A DNA stretch of 64,000 nucleotides from Kaistella montana (GCF_024436175.1 NZ_JANFQP010000002.1:62001-126000), one strand, 5' to 3'. Positions 38,125 through 48,418 are shown, counted from the stretch's first letter. The notes: a model not told the origin generated them from the letters alone. Program-made: numbers and translations.

Positions 38125-38490
38125 TTATTTCAATTCTACTTCTGCACCAGCTTCTTCTAATTGTTTTTTCAAAGCTTCAGCTTCGTCTTTAGAAACACCA
38201 GTTTTGATAGGAGCAGGAGCACCATCTACCATATCTTTAGCTTCTTTAAGACCAGCACCAGTTAAATCTTTTACTAATTTAACAACAGCTAATTTAGAAG
38301 CACCTGCTGATTTAAGGATTACGTCGAATTCTGTTTTTTCTTCAGCAGCTTCACCACCACCTGCAGCAACAACTACAGCAGCAGCAGCTGGCTCGATTCC
38401 GTACTCATCCTTAAGGATAGCAGCTAATTCATTTACGTCTTTTACGGTTAAGTTTACTAGCGTTTCAGCTAAATTTTTTAAATCTGACAT
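38125..38490 (-). CDS. rplL: 50S ribosomal protein L7/L12
   Basis: Acidic stalk protein, 121 residues. N-terminal dimerisation domain ([13 protein letters not shown]), Ala-rich hinge around 33-50 and C-terminal factor-binding domain ([23 protein letters not shown]). Typical length. It ends the rplKAJL transcript at the terminator 38078-38107. Confidence 0.96.
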   Translation of the reverse strand: MSDLKNLAETLVNLTVKDVNELAAILKDEYGIEPAAAAVVVAAGGGEAAEEKTEFDVILKSAGASKLAVVKLVKDLTGAGLKEAKDMVDGAPAPIKTGVSKDEAEALKKQLEEAGAEVELK

Positions 38491-38543
38491 TTTGTAATGT
38501 TTTAATTTGTTGAACGATTTATTTTGATTTTTTTTGAGTCTAA

Positions 38544-39137
38544 TTACTCTGCACTAGGTGCGTCAGTAGCTTCAGCGCTAGCTTCTGGAGCAGCGGTTTC
38601 TTCTACTTTGGTTTCTTCAGCAACTGGAGCTGCTTCTTCGGCTTTTGCCTCAACAGTTTCCGGTTTGTTTTGAATAGCAGAAAGTACGTTTCTGATTGGT
38701 GATTGAAGTAATCCGATGATTTCTCCGATCATTTCTTCTCTTGACTTGATGTTAGCAAGAGTGCCTAAGTTTTCATCACCGATGTAGAAAGTTTCTTGTA
38801 AGAAAGCAGATTTCAAAGCAGGAAATTCAGCTTTTTTTCTGAAGCCCTGGATCAATTTAGCTGGTGCGTTAGCTGTATCAGCTACCATTACCGCTGTATT
38901 TCCTTTGAAAGTTGGGAACATTTCAGAGTAATCTACTCCTTCGATTTGTTCCATTGCTTTCTGCAACAATGTATTTTTTACAACTTTAAGTGTAATGTTT
39001 TGTTTAAACGCTTGTCTTCTGAAATCTGAAGTCGACGCAGCATTCATTCCTTCAAGATTTGCTACATAAACCACTTTCGCGTCTTGTAACATCTCTTTTA
39101 TTTCTTGTATTACTAATACTTTATCTTCTTTTGTCAT
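38544..39137 (-). CDS. rplJ: 50S ribosomal protein L10 with Ala/Glu-rich C-terminal extension
   Basis: Stalk base protein L10. The conserved part (about 1-155) includes [22 protein letters not shown] and KGNTAVMV. At 197 residues it exceeds the usual 165-175; the C-terminal ~40 residues are Ala/Glu/Pro/Thr-rich and low in complexity ([13 protein letters not shown]...). In L10 the C-terminal helix binds L7/L12 dimers, and the tail lies beyond it. Transcribed with rplA (13-bp gap) and rplL. Confidence 0.95.
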   Translation of the reverse strand: MTKEDKVLVIQEIKEMLQDAKVVYVANLEGMNAASTSDFRRQAFKQNITLKVVKNTLLQKAMEQIEGVDYSEMFPTFKGNTAVMVADTANAPAKLIQGFRKKAEFPALKSAFLQETFYIGDENLGTLANIKSREEMIGEIIGLLQSPIRNVLSAIQNKPETVEAKAEEAAPVAEETKVEETAAPEASAEATDAPSAE

Positions 39138-39150
39138 TGTCTTACAGATT

Positions 39151-39843
39151 TTAGTTTACAGATTTAGTATCAATTGCAATACCCGGACTCATGGTAGAAG
39201 ATAAGTAAATACTTTTTACATAAGTACCTTTAGCTGCAGTTGGTTTTAGTTTCAATAAAGTCTGCACCAATTCCTGAGCGTTCTCTTTAATTTTAGCAGC
39301 ATCGAAAGATACTTTACCAATACCAGCGTGGATAATACCGTATTTGTCTACTTTGAAATCGATTTTACCAGCTTTCACTTCTGTTACAGCTTTACCGATT
39401 TCCATGGTAACAGTTCCTGATTTAGGGTTTGGCATCAATCCTCTTGGACCTAATACTCTACCTAATGGACCTAGTTTTCCCATTACAGCCGGCATGGTAA
39501 CGATTACGTCAACATCAGTCCAGCCATCTTTAATTTTCTGTAAGTATTCATCAAGACCTACGTAATCTGCACCAGCTTCTTTTGCTTCTGCTTCCTTATC
39601 AGGAGTTACAAGCGCTAAAACTTTTACATCTTTACCGGTACCGTGAGGAAGAGATACTACACCTCTTACCATTTGGTTAGCTTTTCTTGGATCAACACCC
39701 AATCTAACTGCGATATCTACAGAAGCGTCAAATTTTGCAAAGTTTACTTCTTTTACCAAAGCAGAAGCTTCGTCAAGGCTGTAAATTTTGTTTTTTTCTA
39801 TTTTGCTTAAAGCTTCTTTTTGCTTTTTTGTTAATTTTGCCAT
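39151..39843 (-). CDS. rplA: 50S ribosomal protein L1
   Basis: L1 stalk protein and, in many bacteria, translational repressor of its own operon. 230 residues with [24 protein letters not shown] and [19 protein letters not shown] landmarks (quoted in part) intact. It lies 11 bp after rplK. Confidence 0.97.
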   Translation of the reverse strand: MAKLTKKQKEALSKIEKNKIYSLDEASALVKEVNFAKFDASVDIAVRLGVDPRKANQMVRGVVSLPHGTGKDVKVLALVTPDKEAEAKEAGADYVGLDEYLQKIKDGWTDVDVIVTMPAVMGKLGPLGRVLGPRGLMPNPKSGTVTMEIGKAVTEVKAGKIDFKVDKYGIIHAGIGKVSFDAAKIKENAQELVQTLLKLKPTAAKGTYVKSIYLSSTMSPGIAIDTKSVN

Positions 39844-39854
39844 TTCTACTAGTT

Positions 39855-40298
39855 TTAAGCGTTAGTTGGTTTAGTTCCTGTTACTCTCAATCCCATAGAT
39901 CTTGCAGTACCTGCGATCATAGTCATCGCAGAGTCTAACGTAAAACAGTTAAGATCTGTCATTTTATCTTCTGCGATTTTTTGTACTTGTGCCCAAGTAA
40001 CGGCTCCTACTTTCGCTCTGTTAGGTTCACCTGAACCTTTCTTCACTTTAGAAGCTTCTAATAATTGGATCGCAGCTGGAGGAGTTTTAATAACGAATTC
40101 AAAAGATTTGTCTTCGTACACTGTAATAACTACAGGTAAAACTTGCCCAGGCTTGTCTTGCGTTCTTCCGTTAAATTGTTTACAAAACTCCATGATGTTC
40201 ACACCGGCAGAACCTAGTGCTGGTCCAACTGGTGGAGAAGGGTTTGCTGCCCCTCCTTTTACCTGGAGTTTAACCATTTTAAAGACTTTTTTAGCCAT
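39855..40298 (-). CDS. rplK: 50S ribosomal protein L11
   Basis: GTPase-centre ribosomal protein, 147 residues. The Pro-rich N-terminal motif [16 protein letters not shown] and the C-terminal RNA-binding [15 protein letters not shown] block are intact. It is the first gene of the rplKAJL transcript, with its own promoter and a 5'-terminal hairpin. Confidence 0.97.
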   Translation of the reverse strand: MAKKVFKMVKLQVKGGAANPSPPVGPALGSAGVNIMEFCKQFNGRTQDKPGQVLPVVITVYEDKSFEFVIKTPPAAIQLLEASKVKKGSGEPNRAKVGAVTWAQVQKIAEDKMTDLNCFTLDSAMTMIAGTARSMGLRVTGTKPTNA

Positions 40299-40350
40299 TT
40301 TTTTGTTTTAAAAATTAGTAAATAATGAATGTGGAAGCATTTATTATTCT

Positions 40351-40385
40351 ATATAAACTCTGATTCTCACCTACAGAGTTTATAT
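40351..40385 (-). promoter_or_regulatory. 5'-terminal 12-bp hairpin of the rplK transcript
   Basis: Perfect stem ATATAAACTCTG (40351-40362) with CAGAGTTTATAT (40374-40385), loop of 11 nt. It ends 7 bp downstream of the -7 element, so the RNA should begin with this hairpin. It may stabilise the mRNA or be a regulatory leader. Confidence 0.6.
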
Positions 40386-40392
40386 TTCGGAC

Positions 40393-40422
40393 TGCAAAAT
40401 TAAGAATTAATTTTGATTCTGC
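40393..40422 (-). promoter_or_regulatory. Promoter of rplK, TTG-N19-TAATTTTG
   Basis: On the minus strand TTG at 40422-40420, 19-bp spacer, TAATTTTG at 40400-40393. It is a full match to the Bacteroidota consensus and lies downstream of the nusG terminator, 95 bp before the rplK start. Confidence 0.8.
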
Positions 40423-40533
40423 AAGTGTAATCTATTGATTTTTAGCAATGAATTACAAAAAATATTTACTCATATTCATAAAACCGCATCAACACTAGAA
40501 CAGGAGGCTTCCATAGTTAGAATTTTGCCAAAT

Positions 40534-40563
40534 AAAAAGACTGCTCTTCTGAACAGTCTTTTT
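40534..40563 (-). terminator. Terminator of secE-nusG
   Basis: 10-bp perfect stem, AAAAAGACTG with CAGTCTTTTT, loop of 10 nt. It lies about 20 bp after the nusG stop. Confidence 0.88.
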
Positions 40564-40581
40564 AATATATTTATAAGTTCT

Positions 40582-41124
40582 TTATACCTTTTCTACTTGC
40601 ATAAAGCTCAATTCCATTGGTGTTTTTCTACCGAAAATCATTACTGAAACTTCAATTTTCTTTTTGTCTTCATGAATTTTCTCTACAGTTCCGTTGAAAC
40701 CATTGAAAGGTCCATCCGTAACTTTCACGCTGTCTCCAACAATGAATGGAATTTCAATATCAACAGCAAATTCTGAAAGTTCATCCATTCTACCAAGCAT
40801 TCTGTTTACTTCTGCTTTACGCATTGGAACAGGATCTCCGCCTTTGGTTAAACTTAAAAAAGAAATTACACCTGGAATATTTTTGATAATGTGAGGAATT
40901 TCTCCCATCAAATTAGCTTCTACCATTAAGTAACCTGGGTAATAAGGCTTTTCTTTCGGAACCTTCTTCCCGTTTCTCATTTGGATCACTTTCTCCATTG
41001 GAATGACCACTTGGGTTACGTAAGCTTCGAAACCAAGTCGCTTCATTTCATTCTCAATATAGGTTTTCACCTTATTTTCCTGTCCGCTGATGGATTTCAG
41101 AACATACCATTTCAAGTCACTCAT
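40582..41124 (-). CDS. nusG: Transcription termination/antitermination factor NusG
   Basis: 180-residue transcription elongation factor linking polymerase and ribosome. N-terminal NGN domain (KWYVLKSISGQENKVK; YPGYLMVEA) and C-terminal KOW domain (VTDGPFNGFNGTVEKI) are both intact. It lies 14 bp after secE. Confidence 0.97.
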   Translation of the reverse strand: MSDLKWYVLKSISGQENKVKTYIENEMKRLGFEAYVTQVVIPMEKVIQMRNGKKVPKEKPYYPGYLMVEANLMGEIPHIIKNIPGVISFLSLTKGGDPVPMRKAEVNRMLGRMDELSEFAVDIEIPFIVGDSVKVTDGPFNGFNGTVEKIHEDKKKIEVSVMIFGRKTPMELSFMQVEKV

Positions 41125-41138
41125 TTTGGAAAATAATT

Positions 41139-41342
41139 TTAATTGAACAGGTTGATAAATATCGTTAACAAGTTGGCGATAGATTTACTAAATAATGAAT
41201 CTACTCCAAATGTAAACAAAGCTAAAATTACAGTAGCAATAGTAACTACAATAGTGGAAGATTGCAGATCTGGCCACTTTGGCCATTCTACTTTATCTTT
41301 AAATTCGGTATAAGAACCTTTAAAAAAATCAACTAAGCTCAT
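41139..41342 (-). CDS. secE: Preprotein translocase subunit SecE
   Basis: 67-residue single-span SecE with the conserved amphipathic segment EFKDKVEWPKWPDLQ before one transmembrane helix (about 34-58). Short, typical of many bacteria outside the enterics. Between tRNA-Trp and nusG. Confidence 0.95.
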   Translation of the reverse strand: MSLVDFFKGSYTEFKDKVEWPKWPDLQSSTIVVTIATVILALFTFGVDSLFSKSIANLLTIFINLFN

Positions 41343-41355
41343 TATCTATTATTTG

Positions 41356-41426
41356 CACGGGCACAAGGATTCGAACCCTGATCAACGGTTTTGGAGACCG
41401 GTATCCTACCATTGGACGATGCCCGT
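41356..41426 (-). tRNA. tRNA-Trp (CCA)
   Basis: Acceptor ACGGGCA with TGCCCGT, anticodon loop CTCCAAA (CCA), T-loop TTCGAATC, discriminator G; 3' CCA not encoded. It lies between tuf and secE, a common bacterial arrangement. Confidence 0.95.
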
Positions 41427-41435
41427 AGATTAAAA

Positions 41436-41465
41436 AAAGTTCCGTAAGTTTCCCTACGGAACTTT
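41436..41465 (-). terminator. Hairpin terminator between tuf and tRNA-Trp
   Basis: 11-bp perfect stem AAAGTTCCGTA (41436-41446) with TACGGAACTTT (41455-41465), loop 8 nt, followed by T-rich sequence toward the tRNA. No promoter matching TAnnTTTG is seen before tRNA-Trp, so termination may be partial. Confidence 0.75.
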
Positions 41466-41481
41466 ATTATTTATTTAGAAA

Positions 41482-42669
41482 TTAATCTAAGATTTCAGTT
41501 ACCTGACCTGCACCAACTGTTCTACCACCTTCTCTGATCGCAAATCTAAGACCTACGTTAAGAGCGATTGGTTGTAACAATTCTACAGTAATAGTTAAGT
41601 TATCACCTGGCATTACCATTTCTACACCTTCTGGTAAGAAGATTTCACCTGTAACGTCAGTAGTTCTTACGTAGAACTGAGGACGATATTTGTTGTGGAA
41701 TGGAGTGTGACGACCACCTTCTTCTTTTGAAAGAACGTAAACCTCAGCTTTGAATTTTTTGTGTGGAGTTACAGAACCTGCTTTCGCAATTACCATACCT
41801 CTTTTGATGTCGGTTTTTTCAATACCTCTCAACAAGATACCTACGTTATCACCAGCTTCACCTCTATCAAGGATCTTTCTAAACATCTCTACCCCAGTTA
41901 CAGTTGATGTTAATTTTTCATCACCCATACCTACGATATCAACAGGATCTCCAGTGTTGATAACACCAGCCTCGATTCTACCAGTTGCTACAGTACCTCT
42001 ACCTGTAATAGAGAATACGTCTTCGATTGGCATCAAGAATGGTTTATCTTGATCTCTTACTGGAAGTTCGATCCAAGTATCAACAGCGTTCATTAATTCT
42101 TCTACAGTAGCAACCCATTTAGCATCTCCATTAAGAGCACCTAGAGCTGAACCTTGAATAACTGGAGAGTTATCACCATCATATTCATAAGAAGAAAGAA
42201 GATCTCTAACTTCAAGTTCTACTAATTCTAACAATTCTGGATCATCTACCATATCCACTTTGTTCATGAATACCAATACTCTTGGTACGTTTACCTGACG
42301 ACAAAGAAGGATGTGCTCTCTAGTTTGAGGCATTGGTCCGTCAGTCGCAGCTACTACTAAGATAGCTCCGTCCATTTGTGCAGCACCAGTAACCATGTTT
42401 TTTACATAATCGGCGTGACCTGGACAGTCTACGTGAGCGTAGTGTCTGTTTTCAGTTTCATATTCGATGTGAGCAGTGTTGATAGTAATACCTCTTTCTT
42501 TTTCTTCTGGTGCAGAGTCGATTGAAGAGAAATCTCTTGCAGTACCGAATCCTTTGTCAGATAATACTTTACTGATTGCAGCAGTAAGTGTAGTTTTACC
42601 ATGGTCTACGTGACCGATGGTACCAATGTTCAAGTGTGGTTTGTTACGATTAAACGTTTCCTTTGCCAT
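41482..42669 (-). CDS. tuf: Translation elongation factor Tu
   Basis: GTPase that brings aminoacyl-tRNA to the ribosome, 395 residues. G-motifs GHVDHGKT (19-26), DCPGHADY and NKVD are intact, as is the C-terminal [11 protein letters not shown] -7-like TATATTTG lies on the minus strand at 42720-42713, about 45 bp upstream, near an A/T-rich inverted repeat (GAATATTG/CAATATTC). It is separated by the metal efflux operon from the tRNA cluster that precedes tuf in other bacteria. Confidence 0.98.
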   Translation of the reverse strand: MAKETFNRNKPHLNIGTIGHVDHGKTTLTAAISKVLSDKGFGTARDFSSIDSAPEEKERGITINTAHIEYETENRHYAHVDCPGHADYVKNMVTGAAQMDGAILVVAATDGPMPQTREHILLCRQVNVPRVLVFMNKVDMVDDPELLELVELEVRDLLSSYEYDGDNSPVIQGSALGALNGDAKWVATVEELMNAVDTWIELPVRDQDKPFLMPIEDVFSITGRGTVATGRIEAGVINTGDPVDIVGMGDEKLTSTVTGVEMFRKILDRGEAGDNVGILLRGIEKTDIKRGMVIAKAGSVTPHKKFKAEVYVLSKEEGGRHTPFHNKYRPQFYVRTTDVTGEIFLPEGVEMVMPGDNLTITVELLQPIALNVGLRFAIREGGRTVGAGQVTEILD

Positions 42670-42930
42670 GATTTAATTATTTATTTAATTATTTATTAAA
42701 ATTTTCAGTGCGCAAATATAGTGATTTTTTGAATATTGGAAATTTTTTTTCAAAAAAAATCAATATTCAGCTTCAATCTATTTGACACTATGATATTATT
42801 TGTTTTTTGAGGGTACAAATTTATGAATTTATTTTCGTTTACGAAATTTATATTTCTTTTTTAGACAAGTTTAACAAAAAATCACCCTAAAAGCATCTGA
42901 ATATTTTTTAGTAACAAATCTAATTAGTTT

Positions 42931-45900
42931 TTAACTTAATTCCTCATTCTTTGTTCTATTGAAAATCCAAAAAATAATTGGGAATATAAGCAATGTAAGA
43001 ATGGTGGCAGTTACCAGACCTCCTATAATCACAATGGCTAATGGTTTTTGGGATTCTGAACCAATTCCGCTAGAGATTGCTGCTGGTAACAATCCTATAG
43101 ACGCCATCAAAGCGGTCATTACTACTGGGCGAGTTCTTACTCTTACTCCTTCAAAAATTCCTTTGGCTACATCCATTCCAGATTTAATATTTTGATGAAA
43201 CTCTGAAAGCAAGATAACTCCGTTTTGAATACAAATTCCAAATAACGCAATAAAACCTACTCCCGCAGAAATTCCAAAATTCATCCCTGTAAGATGCAAG
43301 GCAATAATTCCTCCGATTAACGCAAATGGAACATTGGCTAATACCAAAAGAGAATCTTTTATGTTACCAAAAAGGATAAAAAGGAGAAGAAAAATACCCA
43401 ATAAACTCACAGGAACTACTTGCCCCAACCTTTTGGTAGCTCTTTGTTGGTTTTCGAACTGACCAGTCCACCCGAAAGAATAACCATCTGGAAGTTTTAT
43501 TTTATCTACATTTTTTTGTGCTTCAGCAATTGTGCTTCCCAAATCACGATCTCTGATAGAGAATTTAATCCCAATATATCTTTTAATACCATCTCGGTAG
43601 ATAAATGCCGCTCCATTTTCTTGGCGAATTTCACTAATTTCTTTTAACGGAATTAAGGTTCCGTCTTGGGTAGGCACCATTAACCTTTCCAAATCTTGTT
43701 CGTCTTTTCGATATTCTTGTTCATACCGAATCCTGATGTCAAATTTTCTTTCTCCTTCATACAAAGTAGATGCTGTTTTTCCTCCGAAAGCAGTTTCTAA
43801 GACCGATTGCGCATCTGTAAGAGAAACATTATACATTGCCATTTTATCTCTATCTAGAATCACTGTTTCTTCTGGCTGACCAATATTTTTGATAATACCA
43901 GGTTCTTTAACTCCTGGAACCTCTTTGATAGCAGCTAAAACCTGTTTGGCGTATTTATCTAATGTATTTAGATTGTCTCCATAGATTTTAATCCCATTTT
44001 CTGCCTTGAAACCAGCCACTGCTTCTGCCACATTATCAGAGATAGGCTGAGAGTAATTATATGTAATCCCTTGGTATTGCTTTAATTTATGATCTATTTC
44101 ATCAATTAATTTTTCCATAGAAATTTTCCTTGACCATTCTTCTTTTGGCTTCAAATTCACTGCAAATTGCACGAATCCGAAACCATTAGGATCTGTACCA
44201 TCATTACTTCTACCAGTTTGGGCAATAACTCCTGTTACTTCCTGAAATTTCAATATTTCTTGTTTCAGTTTATCAGCTGTTTTTAAACTTTGATTTAAAC
44301 TCGTACTCATAGGCATTTCTGCGGTAATCCAAAGAGAGCCTTCATTTAATTGAGGTAAAAATTCTGTTCCTAAAAAGGTAGCAGAAAATAAAGTAGTTAC
44401 CAACAATCCTAACGCTACCATCAGACTCATTTTTTTGTTTCTGAAAGTAAGCATAAAACCTTTCTCTACGAGTTTATCCCAAAAGATAACAAAAACATTG
44501 TGTTTTTCTCTCACATTTTTATTGAGCAAAAGATGACTGAGAACCGGCACTAAGGTTAAAGTAAAAATTAAAGCTCCCATTAATGCAAAACCAAGAGTAT
44601 AAGCTAAAGGCGAAAACATTTTTCCCTCTACTTTCTGAAAAGCAAAAATGGGAAGTAATGATGTAATGATAATCATTTTTGAGAAGAAAATTGCTTTTCC
44701 CAGCCCTGTACCTGTGTTTTTAATCCAGCCAGCTTTAGCCATTTTATTGAATCGCTCCATCCCATATTTATGCGCTTTTTGGTCTAGCATCACAAAAACG
44801 CCTTCTACCATCACTACAGCTCCGTCTATGATTATCCCAAAATCTACTGCACCTAGCGAAAGTAAATTGGCGCTCATACCTGCCATTTTGAGGCATAAAA
44901 ATGCAAAAAGTAATGACAATGGAATAATAATAGAGACGATTACGGTGGTTCGCCAATCTGCCATAAACAGAAATACCACAACGGTAACCAAAATAATACC
45001 TTCTAGCAAATTATGCATTACTGTTTTGGTGGTAAAATCCATCAAGGTTTCTCTATTATAAAATGTTTCTAACTGTACATCTTTTGGTAGAATTTTAGTA
45101 TTGAGTTCTTCTATTTTGTCTTTAACTAATTTTATTACTTCTTCAGGATTTTCACCTTTACGCATTACAACAATTCCTTCCACATCATCTTTGCCATTAT
45201 TGTAAGCAGCCTGTCCTACTCTAGACATAGAACCTTCGTGCACATTGGCAACATTTTTTACCAAAACAGGATTTCCATTATCATTTTTAATGACTACATT
45301 TTCTATATCTTGAATAGACTTCAGCAGACCAATACCTCTTACTACATAAGACTGACCACTTTTTTCGATAACGTCTCCTCCTACATTTAGATTGCTTTTA
45401 GAAACCGCATCATAAACCTCAGATGTTGTTAAACTAAATGTATCTAATTTTCTGGGGTCTATACTTAACTCAAAAATTTTATCCTGACCGCCAAAAACAT
45501 TAATATCTGCTACGCCAGGTACTCCGCGCAATGCTCTATCTACTACCCAATTTTGTAAAGTAAGTAATTCTCTAGAATCTCTTTTAGGACTTTTAAGTAC
45601 ATACCTATAAATTTCTCCTGTAGGACCGTATGGTGGTTGTACATCTGGTTCTGCACCTTCTGGTAAAGAAACTGTTCTCAGTTGATTATTTACCTGAATT
45701 CTTGCAAAAGTATCATCTACTCCATCATCAAAAATAATTTTAATAATAGAAAGTCCAAACATAGTGGTACTTCTTACTGATGTTTTCTTTTGTACAGAGC
45801 TCATAGACAATTCTATAGGCGTAGTTACAAAGCGCTCTACTTCTTCGGCGCTTCTTCCGTTCCATTGCGTAATGATGACAATCTGTGTATTGGTAACATC

Positions 45901-46029
45901 TGGAAATGCATCAATAGGCATATTTTTAAAACTAACAAATCCTGCAATTGCTAAAATCCCAACCCAAAAAAACGTAAACGCTTTGTTTTTGATGGAGAAT
46001 GCAATAATATTTTTAATAAATTTATTCAT
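42931..46029 (-). CDS. CzcA/CusA-type heavy-metal RND efflux pump
   Basis: Inner-membrane proton-driven pump, 1032 residues, with two sets of transmembrane helices and periplasmic loops. The HME-RND signature DFGIIIDGAVVMVE near residue 400 matches the divalent-cation (CzcA-type) pattern with both Asp residues and Glu. The distinct methionine pattern of copper/silver CusA is not obvious. With the adaptor and outer-membrane genes it would form a tripartite complex. It lies last in the operon, 50 bp after the adaptor gene. The exact metal cannot be inferred, but Zn/Co/Cd/Ni is likelier than Cu/Ag. Confidence 0.93.
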   Translation of the reverse strand: MNKFIKNIIAFSIKNKAFTFFWVGILAIAGFVSFKNMPIDAFPDVTNTQIVIITQWNGRSAEEVERFVTTPIELSMSSVQKKTSVRSTTMFGLSIIKIIFDDGVDDTFARIQVNNQLRTVSLPEGAEPDVQPPYGPTGEIYRYVLKSPKRDSRELLTLQNWVVDRALRGVPGVADINVFGGQDKIFELSIDPRKLDTFSLTTSEVYDAVSKSNLNVGGDVIEKSGQSYVVRGIGLLKSIQDIENVVIKNDNGNPVLVKNVANVHEGSMSRVGQAAYNNGKDDVEGIVVMRKGENPEEVIKLVKDKIEELNTKILPKDVQLETFYNRETLMDFTTKTVMHNLLEGIILVTVVVFLFMADWRTTVIVSIIIPLSLLFAFLCLKMAGMSANLLSLGAVDFGIIIDGAVVMVEGVFVMLDQKAHKYGMERFNKMAKAGWIKNTGTGLGKAIFFSKMIIITSLLPIFAFQKVEGKMFSPLAYTLGFALMGALIFTLTLVPVLSHLLLNKNVREKHNVFVIFWDKLVEKGFMLTFRNKKMSLMVALGLLVTTLFSATFLGTEFLPQLNEGSLWITAEMPMSTSLNQSLKTADKLKQEILKFQEVTGVIAQTGRSNDGTDPNGFGFVQFAVNLKPKEEWSRKISMEKLIDEIDHKLKQYQGITYNYSQPISDNVAEAVAGFKAENGIKIYGDNLNTLDKYAKQVLAAIKEVPGVKEPGIIKNIGQPEETVILDRDKMAMYNVSLTDAQSVLETAFGGKTASTLYEGERKFDIRIRYEQEYRKDEQDLERLMVPTQDGTLIPLKEISEIRQENGAAFIYRDGIKRYIGIKFSIRDRDLGSTIAEAQKNVDKIKLPDGYSFGWTGQFENQQRATKRLGQVVPVSLLGIFLLLFILFGNIKDSLLVLANVPFALIGGIIALHLTGMNFGISAGVGFIALFGICIQNGVILLSEFHQNIKSGMDVAKGIFEGVRVRTRPVVMTALMASIGLLPAAISSGIGSESQKPLAIVIIGGLVTATILTLLIFPIIFWIFNRTKNEELS

Positions 46030-46079
46030 AGATTATATTTAATGAGTAATTATTGATGATAGAAAAAACCCAATCATTA

Positions 46080-47174
46080 TTATTCGCTTAATGCTCTGTA
46101 AATAAACAACTGATTATTGGTAATCACTTGGTCACCTTGGCGCAAACCTTCTGAAATATATGCTCTACTACCTGTTTCTTTGTCTAGTTTTACTTCCTGT
46201 ATTTTTACATTGCTTTGAGACTTAAAAACCACTACAAAATACCTGTTATCATCAAAAATCAATGCCTCTTTTGGAATAGATATTGCCCTAGTATTTTCAG
46301 TTTTAAGAATTTTAATAGTTGCTTTGCTTTCTGGTATAAGCTGTCCGGTAGCATTTTCTAGTACTACTCTTGCTTGCATAGCATTGGTTTCTGGATCTAT
46401 AATTTTAAAAATTTTATCAATAGTTCCGGTAAAAATTCTGGAAGGATTTGCTAATGTAGAAACCTTAGCTTTCATCCCTAGAGAAACTTTATTAATATCA
46501 CTCTCGTTAATATTTACAATTGCCCATACATTGGTAGTATTGGCTACATCAAAAATATTATCACTTCGGTCACTTCTCAACTGCATGTCTTTATTGATGT
46601 TTTTTTGAACAATGTAACCCGATATTGGAGCTATTACACTGTAAATATTTCCGTTTTTAATATTATAAACTTGGTTTACAGATTGGCTTCTTCTTAGTTC
46701 ATCATTCGCTTTCTGAAGTTGGCTTTTAGCTTCTAGTACATCTTTTTCTGTATTGAGCTTTCCGGAATATAAATCTTGTGCTACTCTTAGATTATTTTCG
46801 GCTACCGCCACTTCGGTTCTGGCATCACTTAAATCTTTTTGAAATCCTGCTACTTCAGTAGAACGAATGGTTGCCAACACTTGACCTTTATGTACATAAT
46901 CTCCCAACTCTACATTTACAGACATTACATTACCACCAACCAAAGGATAGATATCTATATACTGATTTTTATCCGCAGATATTTTGCCATAAAAACTCAT
47001 TTCTGTTTCCACAAAATCATTTTGCACTTTTTCTACAGTGGTCGTCTTCATCATTTCATTGCTTATAACAAATCCTTTTTGTATAGGCAATTTGTCTTCT
47101 ATTTTATCTTTATTACAACCACAAAAAAAAATGGTAGTTACGATGGCTAATCCTATATATTTGTATGTATTCAT
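46080..47174 (-). CDS. RND efflux periplasmic adaptor (CzcB-like) lipoprotein
   Basis: 364-residue membrane fusion protein. Lipoprotein signal with lipobox FCGC (acylation at Cys20). Two lipoyl halves: MSVNVELGDYVHKGQVLATI (about 84-103) and the later IAPISGYIVQKN, joined by a coiled coil (EVAVAENNLRVAQDLY). C-terminal beta-barrel and membrane-proximal domains follow. It overlaps the TolC-like gene by one base (TAATG), giving translational coupling. Confidence 0.9.
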   Translation of the reverse strand: MNTYKYIGLAIVTTIFFCGCNKDKIEDKLPIQKGFVISNEMMKTTTVEKVQNDFVETEMSFYGKISADKNQYIDIYPLVGGNVMSVNVELGDYVHKGQVLATIRSTEVAGFQKDLSDARTEVAVAENNLRVAQDLYSGKLNTEKDVLEAKSQLQKANDELRRSQSVNQVYNIKNGNIYSVIAPISGYIVQKNINKDMQLRSDRSDNIFDVANTTNVWAIVNINESDINKVSLGMKAKVSTLANPSRIFTGTIDKIFKIIDPETNAMQARVVLENATGQLIPESKATIKILKTENTRAISIPKEALIFDDNRYFVVVFKSQSNVKIQEVKLDKETGSRAYISEGLRQGDQVITNNQLFIYRALSE

Positions 47175-48418
47175 TATTTAAAAATTTGAGTTTGATTTAA
47201 ACGATTGAGTTCTTCTGCGGAAATCATAATTTGCTTTTTCATTTCGTTCATTTGCAAAACGCTTTCGTTATAACTGTCCGAAAAATCTGTAAATTCTATA
47301 AGAGAAACATTTCCTTTTCTGAAATTGTCTTGCATACCTTTATACACCACTTCCAGATTATCTAAATCTTTCGGAGTAATGCTCATTAATTGATTATATT
47401 GATTTTCCCAAGTTTGATACGCCAGAGCAACTTGGTTATAGAGTTCATTTTTTTTGAATTCAGCGTTTTTTTGGCTTTGTTCTGAAATAAATTGGGCTTT
47501 CTGTATATTTCCTTTGTTTTGTTTCCAAAGTGGTATAGGAATCCCTATCGTAAAATTAAGTTCATTTTTAAACGAACCTCCCAACTGGCTATACTGTAAT
47601 CCTGCGGTTAAGTCTGGCGTATTGAGTGATTTTTGCCAGTTGTAATATGCTTTACTACTTTCTATTGTTTTAAGCGCAAATTGGTATTCGGCATTATTCT
47701 GTTCTGCTCTTTTTTGTAAATCATTTAGAGAAATTAGCGGAACATCATCTAATAAATCTTTTGCCTCTTCTACAGATAAATCTGGTAAGATATTCTCATT
47801 AATACCTGTAAGAATTCTAAGAGCATTCTGAGATGCCAAAATACTATTAGTAACCTCTGTTTTATCTCTATTTAAACCTAAAACTAAAGTTTGCAAGCGC
47901 ACTTCATCCTTCAAAGAGATATTTCCTTTAGCAGTTTGCGTTTTATACGCTTTTAATAAATCATTTAAAAAACTGAGTTGATTGTCTATTCTAAGAATTT
48001 TTCTACCATCATAGTAGAGAGAATAGTACGTCTGTCTAATCTGCGAACGCAAATCTACCAATAATTGGTTGTATTGAAGCTGAGCCAATTCTTTGTTAGT
48101 TTTTGCAAACTCAACTTCTTTCTTTCTTTTTCCACCTAGCACAAAGAGCTGCTGTATTTCTACATCTTTAGAATGCCGAATATCAATAGTCCTTCTATCT
48201 TCAGGATTATATGCATTTCCAGTAAAAGAAATTTGTGGTAAATCCCAGATTTTTGCCTGAATAATATCTGCATCTGCCTGCGAAATATTATACTGTTCTG
48301 CCAATAATTGTAAATTGTTATTCCTAAAAGCTTCTTCACATTGCCGCAATGACATATTCTTCTGGGCAAAAACACCAATGGAACTGCCAAAAAAAAACAT
48401 TAAAATTTTAATTCTCAT
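47174..48418 (-). CDS. TolC family outer membrane efflux protein (CzcC-like)
   Basis: 414 residues, signal peptide MRIKILMFFFGSSIGVFAQ. Two outer membrane efflux repeats with long coiled segments (about 25-200 and 230-400) typical of TolC relatives of the CzcC/CusC branch. It comes first of the three pump genes and overlaps the adaptor gene by one base. It starts 77 bp after the histidine kinase stop, consistent with one operon. Confidence 0.9.
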   Translation of the reverse strand: MRIKILMFFFGSSIGVFAQKNMSLRQCEEAFRNNNLQLLAEQYNISQADADIIQAKIWDLPQISFTGNAYNPEDRRTIDIRHSKDVEIQQLFVLGGKRKKEVEFAKTNKELAQLQYNQLLVDLRSQIRQTYYSLYYDGRKILRIDNQLSFLNDLLKAYKTQTAKGNISLKDEVRLQTLVLGLNRDKTEVTNSILASQNALRILTGINENILPDLSVEEAKDLLDDVPLISLNDLQKRAEQNNAEYQFALKTIESSKAYYNWQKSLNTPDLTAGLQYSQLGGSFKNELNFTIGIPIPLWKQNKGNIQKAQFISEQSQKNAEFKKNELYNQVALAYQTWENQYNQLMSITPKDLDNLEVVYKGMQDNFRKGNVSLIEFTDFSDSYNESVLQMNEMKKQIMISAEELNRLNQTQIFK

